Origin: Deinococcus sp.
GTDB lineage: Bacteria > Deinococcota > Deinococci > Deinococcales > Deinococcaceae
Length of the DNA: 8,400 nt
Assembly (NCBI RefSeq): GCF_025362455.1
Contig: NZ_JANYGJ010000066.1
Span: 1-8,400 of the forward strand
Direction of reading: 5' to 3'
Under the pieces are notes generated by a model, which was not told the origin of the DNA, ran no database searches, and was given only the letters and a program-made list of their open reading frames with translations. Of this stretch, positions 1-7,989 are shown one piece after another (position 1 is the first letter of the stretch; each line of letters starts with the position of its first letter). A program made the position numbers and the translations under genes.

Positions 1-496
<496 letters not shown>

Positions 497-513
<17 letters not shown>

Positions 514-1231
514 GACCTTCTCCTTGCGGGCGCGGCCCAGGGCTGAGCGTGCGCTGCTCGATACGCTTTTCGGGGTTCGGGTGATGCACCAGCCGCTGCA
601 CGTAGATGCCCGGCGTATGCACCTGATCGGGGTCGAGGCTGCCGGTTTCGACCAGCTCCTCGACCTCGGCCACCGTCACCGGGGCGCAGGTGGCGACCAG
701 CGGATTGAAGTTGCGGGCGGTCTTGCGGTACACCAGATTGCCCGCCCGGTCGGATCTCCAGGCGTGGACCAGGCTCACGTCGGCGCGGATGGCGCTCTCC
801 AGCAGGTAGGTGACGCCGCCGAAGTCCTTGTGCTCCTTGCCCTCGGCGACCAGCGTGCCGACGCCGACCCGCGTGTAGAACCCGGCGATGCCCGCGCCGC
901 CCGCCCGCATCCGCTCGGCCAGGCTGCCCTGCGGCGCGAACTCGACCTCCAGCTCGCCGCTGAGGTACTGGCGCCCGAACTCGCTGTTCTCACCGACGTA
1001 GCTCGAAATCATCTTGCGAATCTGGCGCGACTCGATCAGTTGCCCCAGGCCCCAGCCGTCCACCCCGGCGTTGTTGCTCACCACCGTCAGGTCCCTCACG
1101 CCGGAATCCCGCAGGGCCGCGATCAGCGCTTCGGGAATGCCGCACAGCCCGAAGCCGCCCACCGCCAGCGTCATGCCGTCGAACAGCAGGTCTGAGAGCG
1201 CCTCGCTGGCCGAACACAGGGGTTTGTTCAT
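497..1231 (-). CDS. scoA: Succinyl-CoA:3-ketoacid CoA-transferase subunit A
   Basis: This 244-residue alpha subunit of SCOT pairs with the downstream beta subunit to form the active heteromer for ketone-body or 3-oxoacid activation. Visible hallmarks are GGFGLCGIP (25-33, the glycine-rich CoA-binding loop), SNNAG, ISSYVGEN followed by the GELEVEFAPQGSLAERMRAGG region, GFYTRVGVGTLV, and the late block AWRSDRAGNLVYRKTARNFN; it ends near PGIYVQRLV and EKRIEQR. The ATG at 1231 is chosen because GGAGG lies seven bases upstream; the same frame is open to 1336, but that extension has no family similarity. The C-terminus carries about 15 extra residues (SPGPRPQGEG region) beyond the usual EKRIE end and overlaps scoB. 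A TANNNT box (TACCCT, minus strand 1256-1251) just upstream is a possible -10, with no good -35. A TetR stump lies divergently upstream. Confidence 0.95.
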
Positions 1232-1234
1232 ACG

Positions 1235-1517
1235 GTGGCCTCCGAGTCCCAGGGTACTCGCCTCTGGGCGGCGCTGCATCAGCACCGGGCGCCGCGCCTG
1301 CGAACAGGTCGTGCTGACCCTGATCGAAAACGGCATGGCCCAGGGCTACTTGCGCCGCACGGCCTCGGCCAAGATCACGGCCAACAGCCTGCTCGGCGCC
1401 GTCAACTGGACCTACCGCTGGTACAACCCCCAGGGCGCCCTGCGGCCCCGCGAACTCGGTGAACAGATCGCCGATCTGCTGCTGGTAGGCGTGCTGACCG
1501 ACAAACCAGTCCGGTGA
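1235..1517 (+). pseudogene. TetR-family regulator remnant (C-terminal part only)
   Basis: The frame ending at 1515-1517 encodes about 70 residues resembling the C-terminal ligand/dimer domain of TetR regulators: CEQVVLTLIENGMAQGYLRR, then ITANSLLGAVNWTYRWYNPQG, RPRELGEQIADLLLVGV. The NWTYRWY..G..-P.EL..Q.ADLL pattern is typical of TetR proteins of fatty-acid and aromatic catabolism. The N-terminal helix-turn-helix half (about 120 residues) is absent; upstream sequence is scoA on the other strand. A one-base shift near 1288 is likely, because LWAALHQHR in the neighbouring frame continues the domain just before RRACEQVV. The remnant sits where a divergent local repressor of scoAB would be expected. 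It cannot bind DNA in this form and has no credible start or ribosome site. An assembly artefact is the main alternative. Confidence 0.75.
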
Positions 1518-1559
1518 AGACCCAGCTCGGTGAAGACCCAGCTCGGTGAAGACCAAGTT
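1512..1559. repeat. 16-bp tandem repeat, three units
   Basis: Units CGGTGAAGACCCAGCT at 1512-1527 and 1528-1543 are identical; the third at 1544-1559 matches at 14 of 16 positions. A decayed fourth copy may begin at 1560 (CGCTGAATT). The array starts over the TGA stop of the TetR remnant, so each unit carries a TGA. There is no internal dyad that would suggest an operator. Confidence 0.9.
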
Positions 1560-1905
1560 CGCTGAATTGCGCTCGGTCACAATCAGGACGCACCTGCCCC
1601 ACTGCGCCGCGCCCGCCGCGAATAAGCAGGCGCACCGGGAAGCGTGAGAGCAGCGGCACCCGCGCCGTCTGAACCTGGGTCAATCAGGGCTGGGGAGCAT
1701 TTTTCCGCGTCCGTGACTGTCCAAAAACCTGCTTTTCGCCAGGTCCGGCCAGGCTACCTTGCAGGGCCAGCACGTCAGGGTGACCAACGCCTGCCGCCAG
1801 CTACCTCCCCCGCCAGCTACCTCCCCCGCCAGCTACCGCCGCCGCCAGTTCGGCCCGCCGCAACACACCCCCGCACCAACCGCACCGCTGTTCTGGGAGC
1901 TGAAC
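1560..1905 (+). other. Non-coding leader region ahead of ugpB
   Basis: No gene is recognisable on either strand between the tandem repeat and the ugpB start. The frames open here give arginine/proline-rich translations without family resemblance. The region should contain the ugpB promoter. The best -10 candidate is TACCTT at 1755-1760 with a poor -35 (CTTTTC, 17 bases upstream), which would give a leader of about 140 bases including the second 16-bp repeat. An AT-rich patch (TCCAAAAACC, TTTTCGCC) lies around 1719-1740. I found no clear operator dyad or riboswitch fold by eye. Confidence 0.4.
1795..1842. repeat. 16-bp tandem repeat, three units plus a partial fourth
   Basis: Units CGCCAGCTACCTCCCC at 1795-1810 and 1811-1826 are identical; 1827-1842 matches at 14 of 16, and a fourth begins CGCCAG at 1843. 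It lies in the untranslated leader of ugpB, 60-110 bases before the start codon. The unit differs from the 1512-1559 array but has the same length. Confidence 0.88.
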
Positions 1906-3258
<1,353 letters not shown>

Positions 3259-3305
3259 GCGCAAATAAGCAACAGACACCAGCCGCCGAACCGTGCCCTC
3301 CACAG

Positions 3306-3332
3306 CGGGGGCCTTTCGGCGCCCGGTTTCTT
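3306..3332 (+). terminator. Terminator-like hairpin between ugpB and ugpA
   Basis: CGGGGGCC at 3306-3313 pairs with GGCGCCCG at 3318-3325 (one G-G mismatch) around a TTTC loop, followed by GGTTTCTT. The T-tract is weak, so partial termination or 3'-end mRNA protection of the binding-protein transcript is more likely than full termination. This is common in import operons, where the binding protein is needed in excess over the permeases. Confidence 0.45.
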
Positions 3333-3439
3333 GAGGCCCAGATAGGGAAACGGCCAAGACCGGGGCGCCCGCCTCTGCGCTTCATCCACCAATTATGTTC
3401 GCGGCCAGCCCCTAGCCTGACGCTGCTGCCCAGGAGGTG

Positions 3440-4414
3440 ATGTATCTGAGTCTCGTTCAACCCAGCCGCACCACTGCACGGCGGGCGTCCCAGCCGGAGA
3501 AACCCGCTGCGCCGCAGACCCACGCCGTCTTTCGGGGCCGGGCGCTGCCCTGGTTGCTGCTTTTTCCCAGCTTGCTCGTGCTGGCGATCTTCTCGTATTA
3601 CCCGGCCATGCGCACTCTGCGCCTGAGCGTCTTTCGCTCCAACCTGATTATCGGCAACGAGCAGTTCGTCGGCCCGGCCAATTTCGCCGAGCTGCTCTCC
3701 AGCCCGGTGTACCAGCAAGTCGCCCTGCAAACCCTGGTGTTCGTGACGCTGGTGGTCACGCTGGGCTTGCTGTGCGCCCTGGGCCTGGCCTGGCTGGCCA
3801 GCAAACCGATTGCCGGGGCCAAGTTCTACCGCCTGATGCTGATTTACCCCTACGCCCTGAGCCCGGCCATCGCCGGGACACTGTGGCTGTTTTTGTTCAA
3901 CCCCGAAGTTGGGCCGGTCAACGCCGTGCTGGGCCATCTGTTCGGCCTGCAACCCCGCTGGCTCGACAACCCGCTGCTGGCCTTCGGCCTGGTGGTGCTC
4001 GCCGCCGTCTGGAAGGGGCTGGGCTACAACATCGTCTTTTACCTGGCGGCCATCCAGAACGTGCCCGCCGAGATCACCGAGGCGGCTGAGATCGACGGCG
4101 CTACGCCCTGGCAGGGCTTCTGGTGGGTGGTGTTTCCGCTGCTCTCACCGATGACCTTTTTTTTGCTGTTCACCAACATCGTCTCGGCGCTGTTCGACAG
4201 CTTCGGGCTGGTCGACATCCTGACGCGGGGCGGGCCGGTCTACGGCAGGGCGGGCATCACCACCTTCCTGATGTACCAGCTCTACCAGGACGGCTTTCGC
4301 AACTTCAAGACCGGCGCCGCCGCCGCCCAGGCCGCGTTGCTGCTGCTGTTGGTCGTCGCCATCGTGCTGATGCAGTTTCGTTACGGCAACAGGAAGGTTC
4401 ACTATGGAGCGTAG
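3440..4414 (+). CDS. ugpA: ABC transporter permease, UgpA/MalF type
   Basis: This 324-residue inner-membrane subunit forms the translocation pore with UgpE. It has a basic cytoplasmic N-terminus (1-35) and about six membrane segments near 36-53, 96-119, 132-153, 178-204, 231-254 and 294-312. The coupling (EAA) loop starts EAAEIDGATPWQGF at residue 214 and ends in FPLLSP; the final glycine-rich extracellular-loop motif LTRGGP is also present. The start is ambiguous. AGGAGGTGAT (3432-3441), complementary to the 16S rRNA tail, overlaps both an in-frame GTG (3437) and the ATG (3440). CTG at 3446, eight bases from AGGAGG, is better spaced but a rare initiator. I report the ATG. The gap to ugpB is 181 bases with a hairpin. 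The stop overlaps the presumed original ATG of ugpE at 4404. Confidence 0.9.
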   Translation: MYLSLVQPSRTTARRASQPEKPAAPQTHAVFRGRALPWLLLFPSLLVLAIFSYYPAMRTLRLSVFRSNLIIGNEQFVGPANFAELLSSPVYQQVALQTLVFVTLVVTLGLLCALGLAWLASKPIAGAKFYRLMLIYPYALSPAIAGTLWLFLFNPEVGPVNAVLGHLFGLQPRWLDNPLLAFGLVVLAAVWKGLGYNIVFYLAAIQNVPAEITEAAEIDGATPWQGFWWVVFPLLSPMTFFLLFTNIVSALFDSFGLVDILTRGGPVYGRAGITTFLMYQLYQDGFRNFKTGAAAAQAALLLLLVVAIVLMQFRYGNRKVHYGA

Positions 4415-4445
4415 ATTCATTATGGGTGAGTGCAGTGGCGCTTGA
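4404..4445 (+). other. Probable original start of ugpE, now a 13-codon ORF
   Basis: ATG at 4404 lies six bases after AGGAAGG and overlaps the ugpA stop, the usual position for a coupled permease start. The frame reads MERRFIMGECSGA and stops at TGA 4443-4445, whereas the conserved UgpE sequence continues in the +1 frame from about 4501. Joining MERRFI directly to TLLTHVILSL would restore a normal-length N-terminus. Confidence 0.6.
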
Positions 4446-4500
4446 GAGACCAGGCCGCGCTCACCGTTCTCCTTCCCGAAGCGGGCGCCGGGGCCGGGGC
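4422..4500. repeat. Possible small insertion (about 79 bases) disrupting the ugpE start
   Basis: The segment contains GGTGAGTGC (4425-4433), which pairs with GCGCTCACC (4457-4465) with one G-T wobble, then TTCTCCTTCCCGAAGCGGG and GGGGCCGGGG. It resembles the short interspersed palindromic elements of GC-rich bacteria. Its removal would join MERRFI in frame to TLLTHVILSL (79 is 1 mod 3, matching the observed shift). The boundaries are inferred from protein continuity, not from flanking duplications, which I do not see. Confidence 0.4.
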
Positions 4501-5301
4501 ACGCTGCTCACGCACGTCATCCTGAGCCTGGCGGTGCTGATCGTGGCCTCGCCGCTGATTTTCGCACTGATCAAAGCCACCCAGTCCAGCGCCCAGGTGA
4601 CCGGGCCGAGCCTGCTGCCGGGCCTGAACGTGCTCGCCAATATCCGCGCCGCCTGGGAGGGCGCCGGGCTGGGCCACTACATGGTCAACAGCGCCGTGGT
4701 GGCGGTCTGCGTCACCGTCGGCAAAACGGTGCTGTCGCTGCTGGCCGCACTGGCTTTCGTCTATTTCAGGTTTCCGCTCAAGGGCCTGCTGTTCGCCCTG
4801 GTGTTGTTCACGCTGATGCTGCCCACCGAGCTGCTGATCGTCTCACTGTTCGACGTGGTGTCGGGCAGCCTGCACTGGGGCAACAGTTACGCCGCCATCA
4901 TCGTGCCGTTTATCGCCTCGGCGACGGGCGTGCTGCTGTTTCGCCAGCACTTCATGAACATCCCGGCCAGCTTATCCGACGCCGCACGCATCGACGGCGC
5001 CGGGCCGCTGACCTTTCTGGGCCGCATTCTGATTCCCATGAGCTGGAACACCATCGGGGCGCTGGCGGTCATTCAGTTCGTCTCGGCCTGGGATCAGTAC
5101 CTGTGGCCGCTGGTGATTATGCAGACCGACAGCAAGCAGGTGATTCAGGTGGGCCTGAGCAAGCTGATCGACGTCGAAGGCCAGAGCAACTGGGGCGCGG
5201 TGATGGCCGGGGCGATTCTGGCCATCTTGCCGCCCGTGGCCGTGTTCACGCTGCTTCAGGAGCAGTTTTCCAAGGGCTTCGCGCTGGGGCAGGACAAGTA
5301 G
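4426..5301 (+). CDS. ugpE: ABC transporter permease, UgpE/MalG type (5' end probably disrupted)
   Basis: This is the second membrane subunit of the importer, with six predicted segments beginning at HVILSLAVLIVASPLIFALI. The coupling loop reads SDAARIDGAGPLTFLGRILIPM, typical of UgpE/MalG proteins, and it ends FSKGFALGQDK. The conserved part from 4513 gives 262 residues against about 269 for the equivalent part of E. coli UgpE, so the body is complete. The start is unclear. In this frame the only usable initiators near the gene are GTG 4426 and GTG 4435, both with weak ribosome sites, and 4426 lies inside a predicted 9-bp stem. Either adds about 25 arginine-rich residues (PGRAHRSPSRSGRRGRG) not normal for the family. 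The well-placed ATG at 4404 is out of frame. Expression may be reduced, or a sequencing error may be present. No ATPase follows; a shared MsmX/UgpC-type ATPase encoded elsewhere would be needed. Confidence 0.85.
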   Translation: MSAVALERPGRAHRSPSRSGRRGRGTLLTHVILSLAVLIVASPLIFALIKATQSSAQVTGPSLLPGLNVLANIRAAWEGAGLGHYMVNSAVVAVCVTVGKTVLSLLAALAFVYFRFPLKGLLFALVLFTLMLPTELLIVSLFDVVSGSLHWGNSYAAIIVPFIASATGVLLFRQHFMNIPASLSDAARIDGAGPLTFLGRILIPMSWNTIGALAVIQFVSAWDQYLWPLVIMQTDSKQVIQVGLSKLIDVEGQSNWGAVMAGAILAILPPVAVFTLLQEQFSKGFALGQDK

Positions 5302-5364
5302 GTGTGGTCGGGTGAGGCGTAACTGCCCAGGCGGATAGCGGGCTGAGCCGCGTACACGAGTTGT

Positions 5365-5437
5365 TCAGATCAAGGAAGCAGGGTCTGGGACGGCGGTTTT
5401 GGGGACTACCGGGACGGGTACGAAGCACCTGATCTGA
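5365..5437. repeat. Spaced inverted repeat between convergent genes
   Basis: TCAGATCA at 5365-5372 and TGATCTGA at 5430-5437 are perfect 8-bp inverted arms separated by 57 bases. They lie in the 175-base gap between the convergent ugpE and histidine kinase ends. The gap has no coding potential and no strong GC hairpin with a T-run. The arms could be remnants of a mobile-element end or part of a weak bidirectional terminator. Confidence 0.4.
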
Positions 5438-5476
5438 GAAGCTGGTATGGGAGAAGGTCATTTGCTTGCAGTGCGC

Positions 5477-7345
5477 TCAGCGCGTGCGGGGCAGCGTGAA
5501 GCTGAAGGTGGCGCCCTGCCCCGCTACGCTGGAGGCCGAGACGCTGCCGCCGTGGCGTAAGATGATGCGCCGCACGGTGGCCAGCCCCACGCCGGTGCCC
5601 TCGAATTCCTGCTCGGTATGCAGCCGCTGGAAGACCCCGAACAGCCGGTGCTTGTAGGTCTCGTCAAACCCCACGCCGTTGTCGCGCACCGAGATGGTCC
5701 AGCTCGCCGCCGCTGCCTCGGCCCAGACCTCGACGCAGGCGTCCGGTCTGGTGCGCGAAAACTTGACGGCGTTGGCCAGCAGATTGCTGAGCACCTGCCC
5801 CAGCAGCACCCGGTCGCCGCTGACTTCCGGCAGCGCCCCGAAGCGCCACCGCACGGTGTGGCCCGCCAGGTCGGCCTCGGCGTCCCGGCGGGCGGCTTCG
5901 AGCAGCGCGTCCAGTTTGACCGGTTCCGGGCTCAGTCCCTGGCGACTGCTGCGTGCCAGCAGCAACATAGCGTCGATCAGCGTCGACATCCGCACGGCGG
6001 CCTGCTCGACGAAGCCCAGATAGCGCAGCGCCGCAGGGTTCGTGCCGGGGTCGCTGTCCATGTTGGGGCTGTCGTTCGGGCCGGTCAGTGATCGGCGGGC
6101 CAGCTCGGCGAAACTCTGGATGTGCCGGACCGGGGTGCGCAGGTCGTGTGAGGCGCTGTAGGCGAAGGCTTCGAGTTCCTCGTTGGCGCCCCGCAGCTCG
6201 GCGTTGGTCTGCACGAGCTGCTCCAGGCTGAGGCCGAGCTGGACCTCGGCGGCCTGGCGCCGCTCCTCGGCGGCTTTGCGGGCCGTCACGTCGCGCATGG
6301 TCACCACCGCGCCCAGCGGCTGCCCGTCCTGGGCGAACATCGGCTGGCCGCTGGCCAGAAGTTGCCGCAAACTGCCGCCCACGGGCCGGATGACCATTTC
6401 GGCGTCCCGCAGCAGTTCGCCGCTCCAGGCCCGGTACAGCGGCACCCGATTGGCGCTCAGCGGCGTGTGGCCGTCGCCCTCGAACAGATCGTAGCGCTCG
6501 GCCCAGGTTTCGGGGGGCACGGCTTCGGGGGCTAGCTGCGCGGGGTCCAGACCGTGAAAAATCCGGGTGGCGTCGTTGAACAGGGTCAGTTTCCCGTGCT
6601 CGTCGCAGGCCACCACGCCTTCCGAGAGATTGGCCAGCACCGCCCGCAAAAAGATGCGTTCGCGCCGCAGCGCCTCGTTGAGCGCTTCCTGGGTCGTGGC
6701 GTCGGCCAGCATCTGGCGGGTGCGGGCCTCGACGCGCAGTTCCAGCGTCTGGATGGTCGCGGCGCGGCCCAGCGCGATGGCGCACTGCGCGGCCAGCGTG
6801 CGCAGGAACTGCCGTTCCCTGGGCGTGAACCGGTGCGGCTCGCGGAAATCCAGCACGATGGTGCCCAGGGCGCGTCCGTCCAGAAACATCGGCAGGATGG
6901 CGCTCGCCACGGCGGTCACGGCGCCCAGCCGCTCTTCGAGTTGCGGATAGGCGGCGCTCAGCTCACCGGCATGCTCGAAAAAGAGGTCCTGGTGGCTGCG
7001 CAGCACATCGGTGGCAGGCCCCTGATCGCTGAGCAGACCGTTTTGCCACAGGATCTTCACGCCTTCCGGGTAGCCCTGCACCCTAGCCACCAACAGGTCT
7101 GCGCTCTCCTCGCCGACCAGCAGCACCGCTCCGGCCAGGGCGCCCAGCGCCTGAAGGGCCGGAGTCAGCACCACGCTCAGAACGCCGGACTGCTGATCGG
7201 TGGCGGCCAGCGCCTCGGTGACCCGTTGAAGGTGCTCGGCCAGCGACGGGGCAGCGGCAGCCACAGTGGCAGCGGCTGGAGGGTCTGGGAGCTGAGCACC
7301 GGAGGCAGGCGCCTGGTCGGTAAACAGCTTGGGCGCATCGGGCAT
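5477..7345 (-). CDS. Soluble GAF-PAS sensor histidine kinase
   Basis: This 622-residue cytoplasmic kinase senses an unknown signal, autophosphorylates on histidine and should pass phosphate to an aspartate of a response regulator. Order of parts: Ala/Pro-rich N-terminus (1-33); GAF domain about 55-195; linker helix; PAS domain about 230-352 (ANLSEGVVACDEHGKLTLFNDA, ending in MRDVTARKAAE); coiled coil about 355-392; HisKA with H-box SASHDLRTP, phospho-acceptor His400; HATPase with N-box NLLANAVKFS (521-530), G1 DNGVGF (555-560), F-box LFGVFQRL and G2 EGTGVGLA (582-589). No membrane segment is seen. The catalytic part resembles phytochrome-type kinases, but there is no chromophore-binding PAS-GAF-PHY set. 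The frame is open to 7882, but the upstream 179 codons are antisense to an ATPase remnant and include a sulfate-binding-protein fragment, so the ATG at 7345 is preferred. No response regulator is adjacent. Confidence 0.9.
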   Translation of the reverse strand: MPDAPKLFTDQAPASGAQLPDPPAAATVAAAAPSLAEHLQRVTEALAATDQQSGVLSVVLTPALQALGALAGAVLLVGEESADLLVARVQGYPEGVKILWQNGLLSDQGPATDVLRSHQDLFFEHAGELSAAYPQLEERLGAVTAVASAILPMFLDGRALGTIVLDFREPHRFTPRERQFLRTLAAQCAIALGRAATIQTLELRVEARTRQMLADATTQEALNEALRRERIFLRAVLANLSEGVVACDEHGKLTLFNDATRIFHGLDPAQLAPEAVPPETWAERYDLFEGDGHTPLSANRVPLYRAWSGELLRDAEMVIRPVGGSLRQLLASGQPMFAQDGQPLGAVVTMRDVTARKAAEERRQAAEVQLGLSLEQLVQTNAELRGANEELEAFAYSASHDLRTPVRHIQSFAELARRSLTGPNDSPNMDSDPGTNPAALRYLGFVEQAAVRMSTLIDAMLLLARSSRQGLSPEPVKLDALLEAARRDAEADLAGHTVRWRFGALPEVSGDRVLLGQVLSNLLANAVKFSRTRPDACVEVWAEAAAASWTISVRDNGVGFDETYKHRLFGVFQRLHTEQEFEGTGVGLATVRRIILRHGGSVSASSVAGQGATFSFTLPRTR

Positions 7346-7357
7346 GCCGTCAGCATA
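7346..7357 (-). promoter_or_regulatory. Candidate -10 box for leaderless kinase mRNA
   Basis: On the minus strand, TATGCT (7357-7352) fits TANNNT and ends six bases before the kinase ATG; no Shine-Dalgarno sequence is present. This matches leaderless promoters known in Deinococcus. The -35 region (CGGTCA) is poor. The box lies on sequence derived from the sulfate-binding-protein remnant. Confidence 0.35.
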
Positions 7358-7558
7358 ACGCCCTGGTCGGGGCCTGACCGTATCGCCCACGCTGCGCACC
7401 TGCGAACCGCTGCCGCCGTGCGACGTGTCGAGGGCGAGGGCATCTCCAGAGTTGGCCTGCCACTGTCTGGCGAAGGCGGCGCCGATGGCCCGGTACAGCT
7501 CGCGGGTCGGATCGTGGGAGACGCTGAGGAAGGTGATACTGAGGAGGGTGAGACTGAG
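7355..7558 (-). pseudogene. Sulfate ABC transporter substrate-binding protein remnant (N-terminal part)
   Basis: On the minus strand, codons from about 7528 to 7385 read LSVSHDPTRELYRAIGAAF..., then ...SHGGSGSQVRSV. This matches the start of mature periplasmic sulfate-binding proteins (LLNVSYDPTRELY ... QSHGGSGKQARSV in the Sbp/CysP family). After RSV the match continues only in another frame and in degraded form (GQA...T.AL, to about 7355), then it is lost. Roughly 250 C-terminal residues are missing and there is no normal signal peptide. The leucine-rich 5' end consists of a 15-bp tandem repeat. The fragment is in frame with the downstream histidine kinase and separated from its ATG by a few codons, but no initiator is seen for a fusion protein. 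I consider it a dead fragment left by rearrangement. Confidence 0.8.
7514..7558 (-). repeat. 15-bp tandem repeat at the 5' end of the sulfate-binding-protein remnant
   Basis: Read on the minus strand, three 15-base units CTCAGTCTCACCCTC, CTCAGTATCACCTTC and CTCAGCGTCTCCCAC encode LSLTL, LSITF and LSVSH. The last unit corresponds to the family's conserved LNVSY, so the first two look like duplicated copies. Confidence 0.75.
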
Positions 7559-7565
7559 GTCTGCC

Positions 7566-7884
7566 CTGGGTCCAGCGGGCCTCCGGGGACAGGGCGCCCG
7601 AAGGGGCGGAACTGGCCGCCCGGCCCTGCTGCTGCTCGACGAACCCTTCGGTGCGCTGGACGCCCTGACCCGCGCCAGCATGCACACCCGTCGAAAGCCT
7701 GCTGGACGACACCGGAGCGACCCGCTGCTGGTCACGCACGATCTGCACGAGGCGCTGAAGCTGGCCGACCGGGTGCTGCTTCTGCGCGGCGGCGAGGTGG
7801 CCGAGGACCTGCGCCCCGCCCCGCCCGCGTGAGCGCACGGTCCCCGAACCGCTGCGGCAGTATCTGGAAAGCCGGTTGCCATGA
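7566..7884 (+). pseudogene. ABC transporter ATPase remnant, nitrate/sulfonate/taurine type (C-terminal part)
   Basis: About 100 codons retain the C-terminal half of an SsuB/TauB-like import ATPase. A decayed signature region (LGPAGLRGQG, where LSGGLRQR is expected) is followed by RPALLLLDEPFGALD with Walker B Asp-Glu at 7638-7643. After that come VTHDLHEALKLADRVLLL with the H-loop His at 7737-7739 and GGEVAEDLR. Walker A and the Q-loop are missing. Three indels are visible: +1 near 7691 and +2 near 7721 put ESLLDDTGAT out of frame between them, and one extra C in the run near 7812-7824 causes a premature TGA at 7830. Correcting the last restores RERTVPEPLRQYLESRLP and a natural stop at 7882-7884. 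It lies back to back with the sulfate-binding-protein fragment. It is not the missing Ugp ATPase, because the family differs. Confidence 0.82.
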
Positions 7885-7943
7885 GAAGGCTCGTGTCCCG
7901 GCGTCGGGCAGGCCGAACGAGCCTGCTCTCTACCCTTGGCTGA
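7881..7943 (+). pseudogene. Possible permease start coupled to the ATPase remnant
   Basis: An ATG at 7881 overlaps the natural stop of the ATPase remnant as ATGA, the classic coupling between ATPase and permease genes of small-molecule importers. The frame gives MRRLVSRRRAGRTSLLSTLG and stops at 7941-7943. Twenty basic residues fit the cytoplasmic start of a permease whose rest is deleted, but this is too short to prove homology. Confidence 0.3.
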
Positions 7944-7976
7944 CGGTTGGCAGACGGGCGGCTGACACGGCGGGCC

Positions 7977-7989
7977 TAGCGTAGCCGAC
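7977..7989 (+). promoter_or_regulatory. Candidate -10 box for leaderless phosphodiesterase mRNA
   Basis: TAGCGT at 7977-7982 fits TANNNT and ends seven bases before the GTG start at 7990. There is no Shine-Dalgarno sequence in the preceding 20 bases. No convincing -35 is found at 16-18 bases; TTGGCA at 7947-7952 is too far (24 bases). Confidence 0.35.

Noticed and set aside
1512..1559. CRISPR array
   Set aside because: The 16-base units are directly abutting with no spacers, so this is a plain tandem repeat.
990..1683. Minus-strand open frames upstream of scoA
   Set aside because: They run through the TetR remnant and the 16-bp repeat in antisense, with no recognisable domain.
3391..3418. 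Separate ugpA promoter (TATGTT at 3394, TAGCCT at 3413)
   Set aside because: TANNNT boxes occur, but neither has a -35 at proper spacing; read-through from ugpB past the hairpin is simpler.
7346..7360. Radiation/desiccation response palindrome (TTATG...CATAA) before the kinase
   Set aside because: Only the left half TTATG and a partial CATG are present; about half the positions of the 17-bp consensus match, which is not convincing.
7346..7882. N-terminal extension of the kinase to 801 residues
   Set aside because: Most of it is antisense to the ATPase remnant and low in complexity, and the rest is sulfate-binding-protein debris; no ribosome site supports the upstream start.
7566..7884. The missing Ugp ATPase
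   Set aside because: The fragment resembles the nitrate/sulfonate/taurine ATPase family rather than UgpC/MalK, lacks Walker A and carries three indels.
6554..7984. 476-codon open frame on the plus strand
   Set aside because: It is antisense to the histidine kinase and then crosses two remnants in a third frame; there are no motifs.
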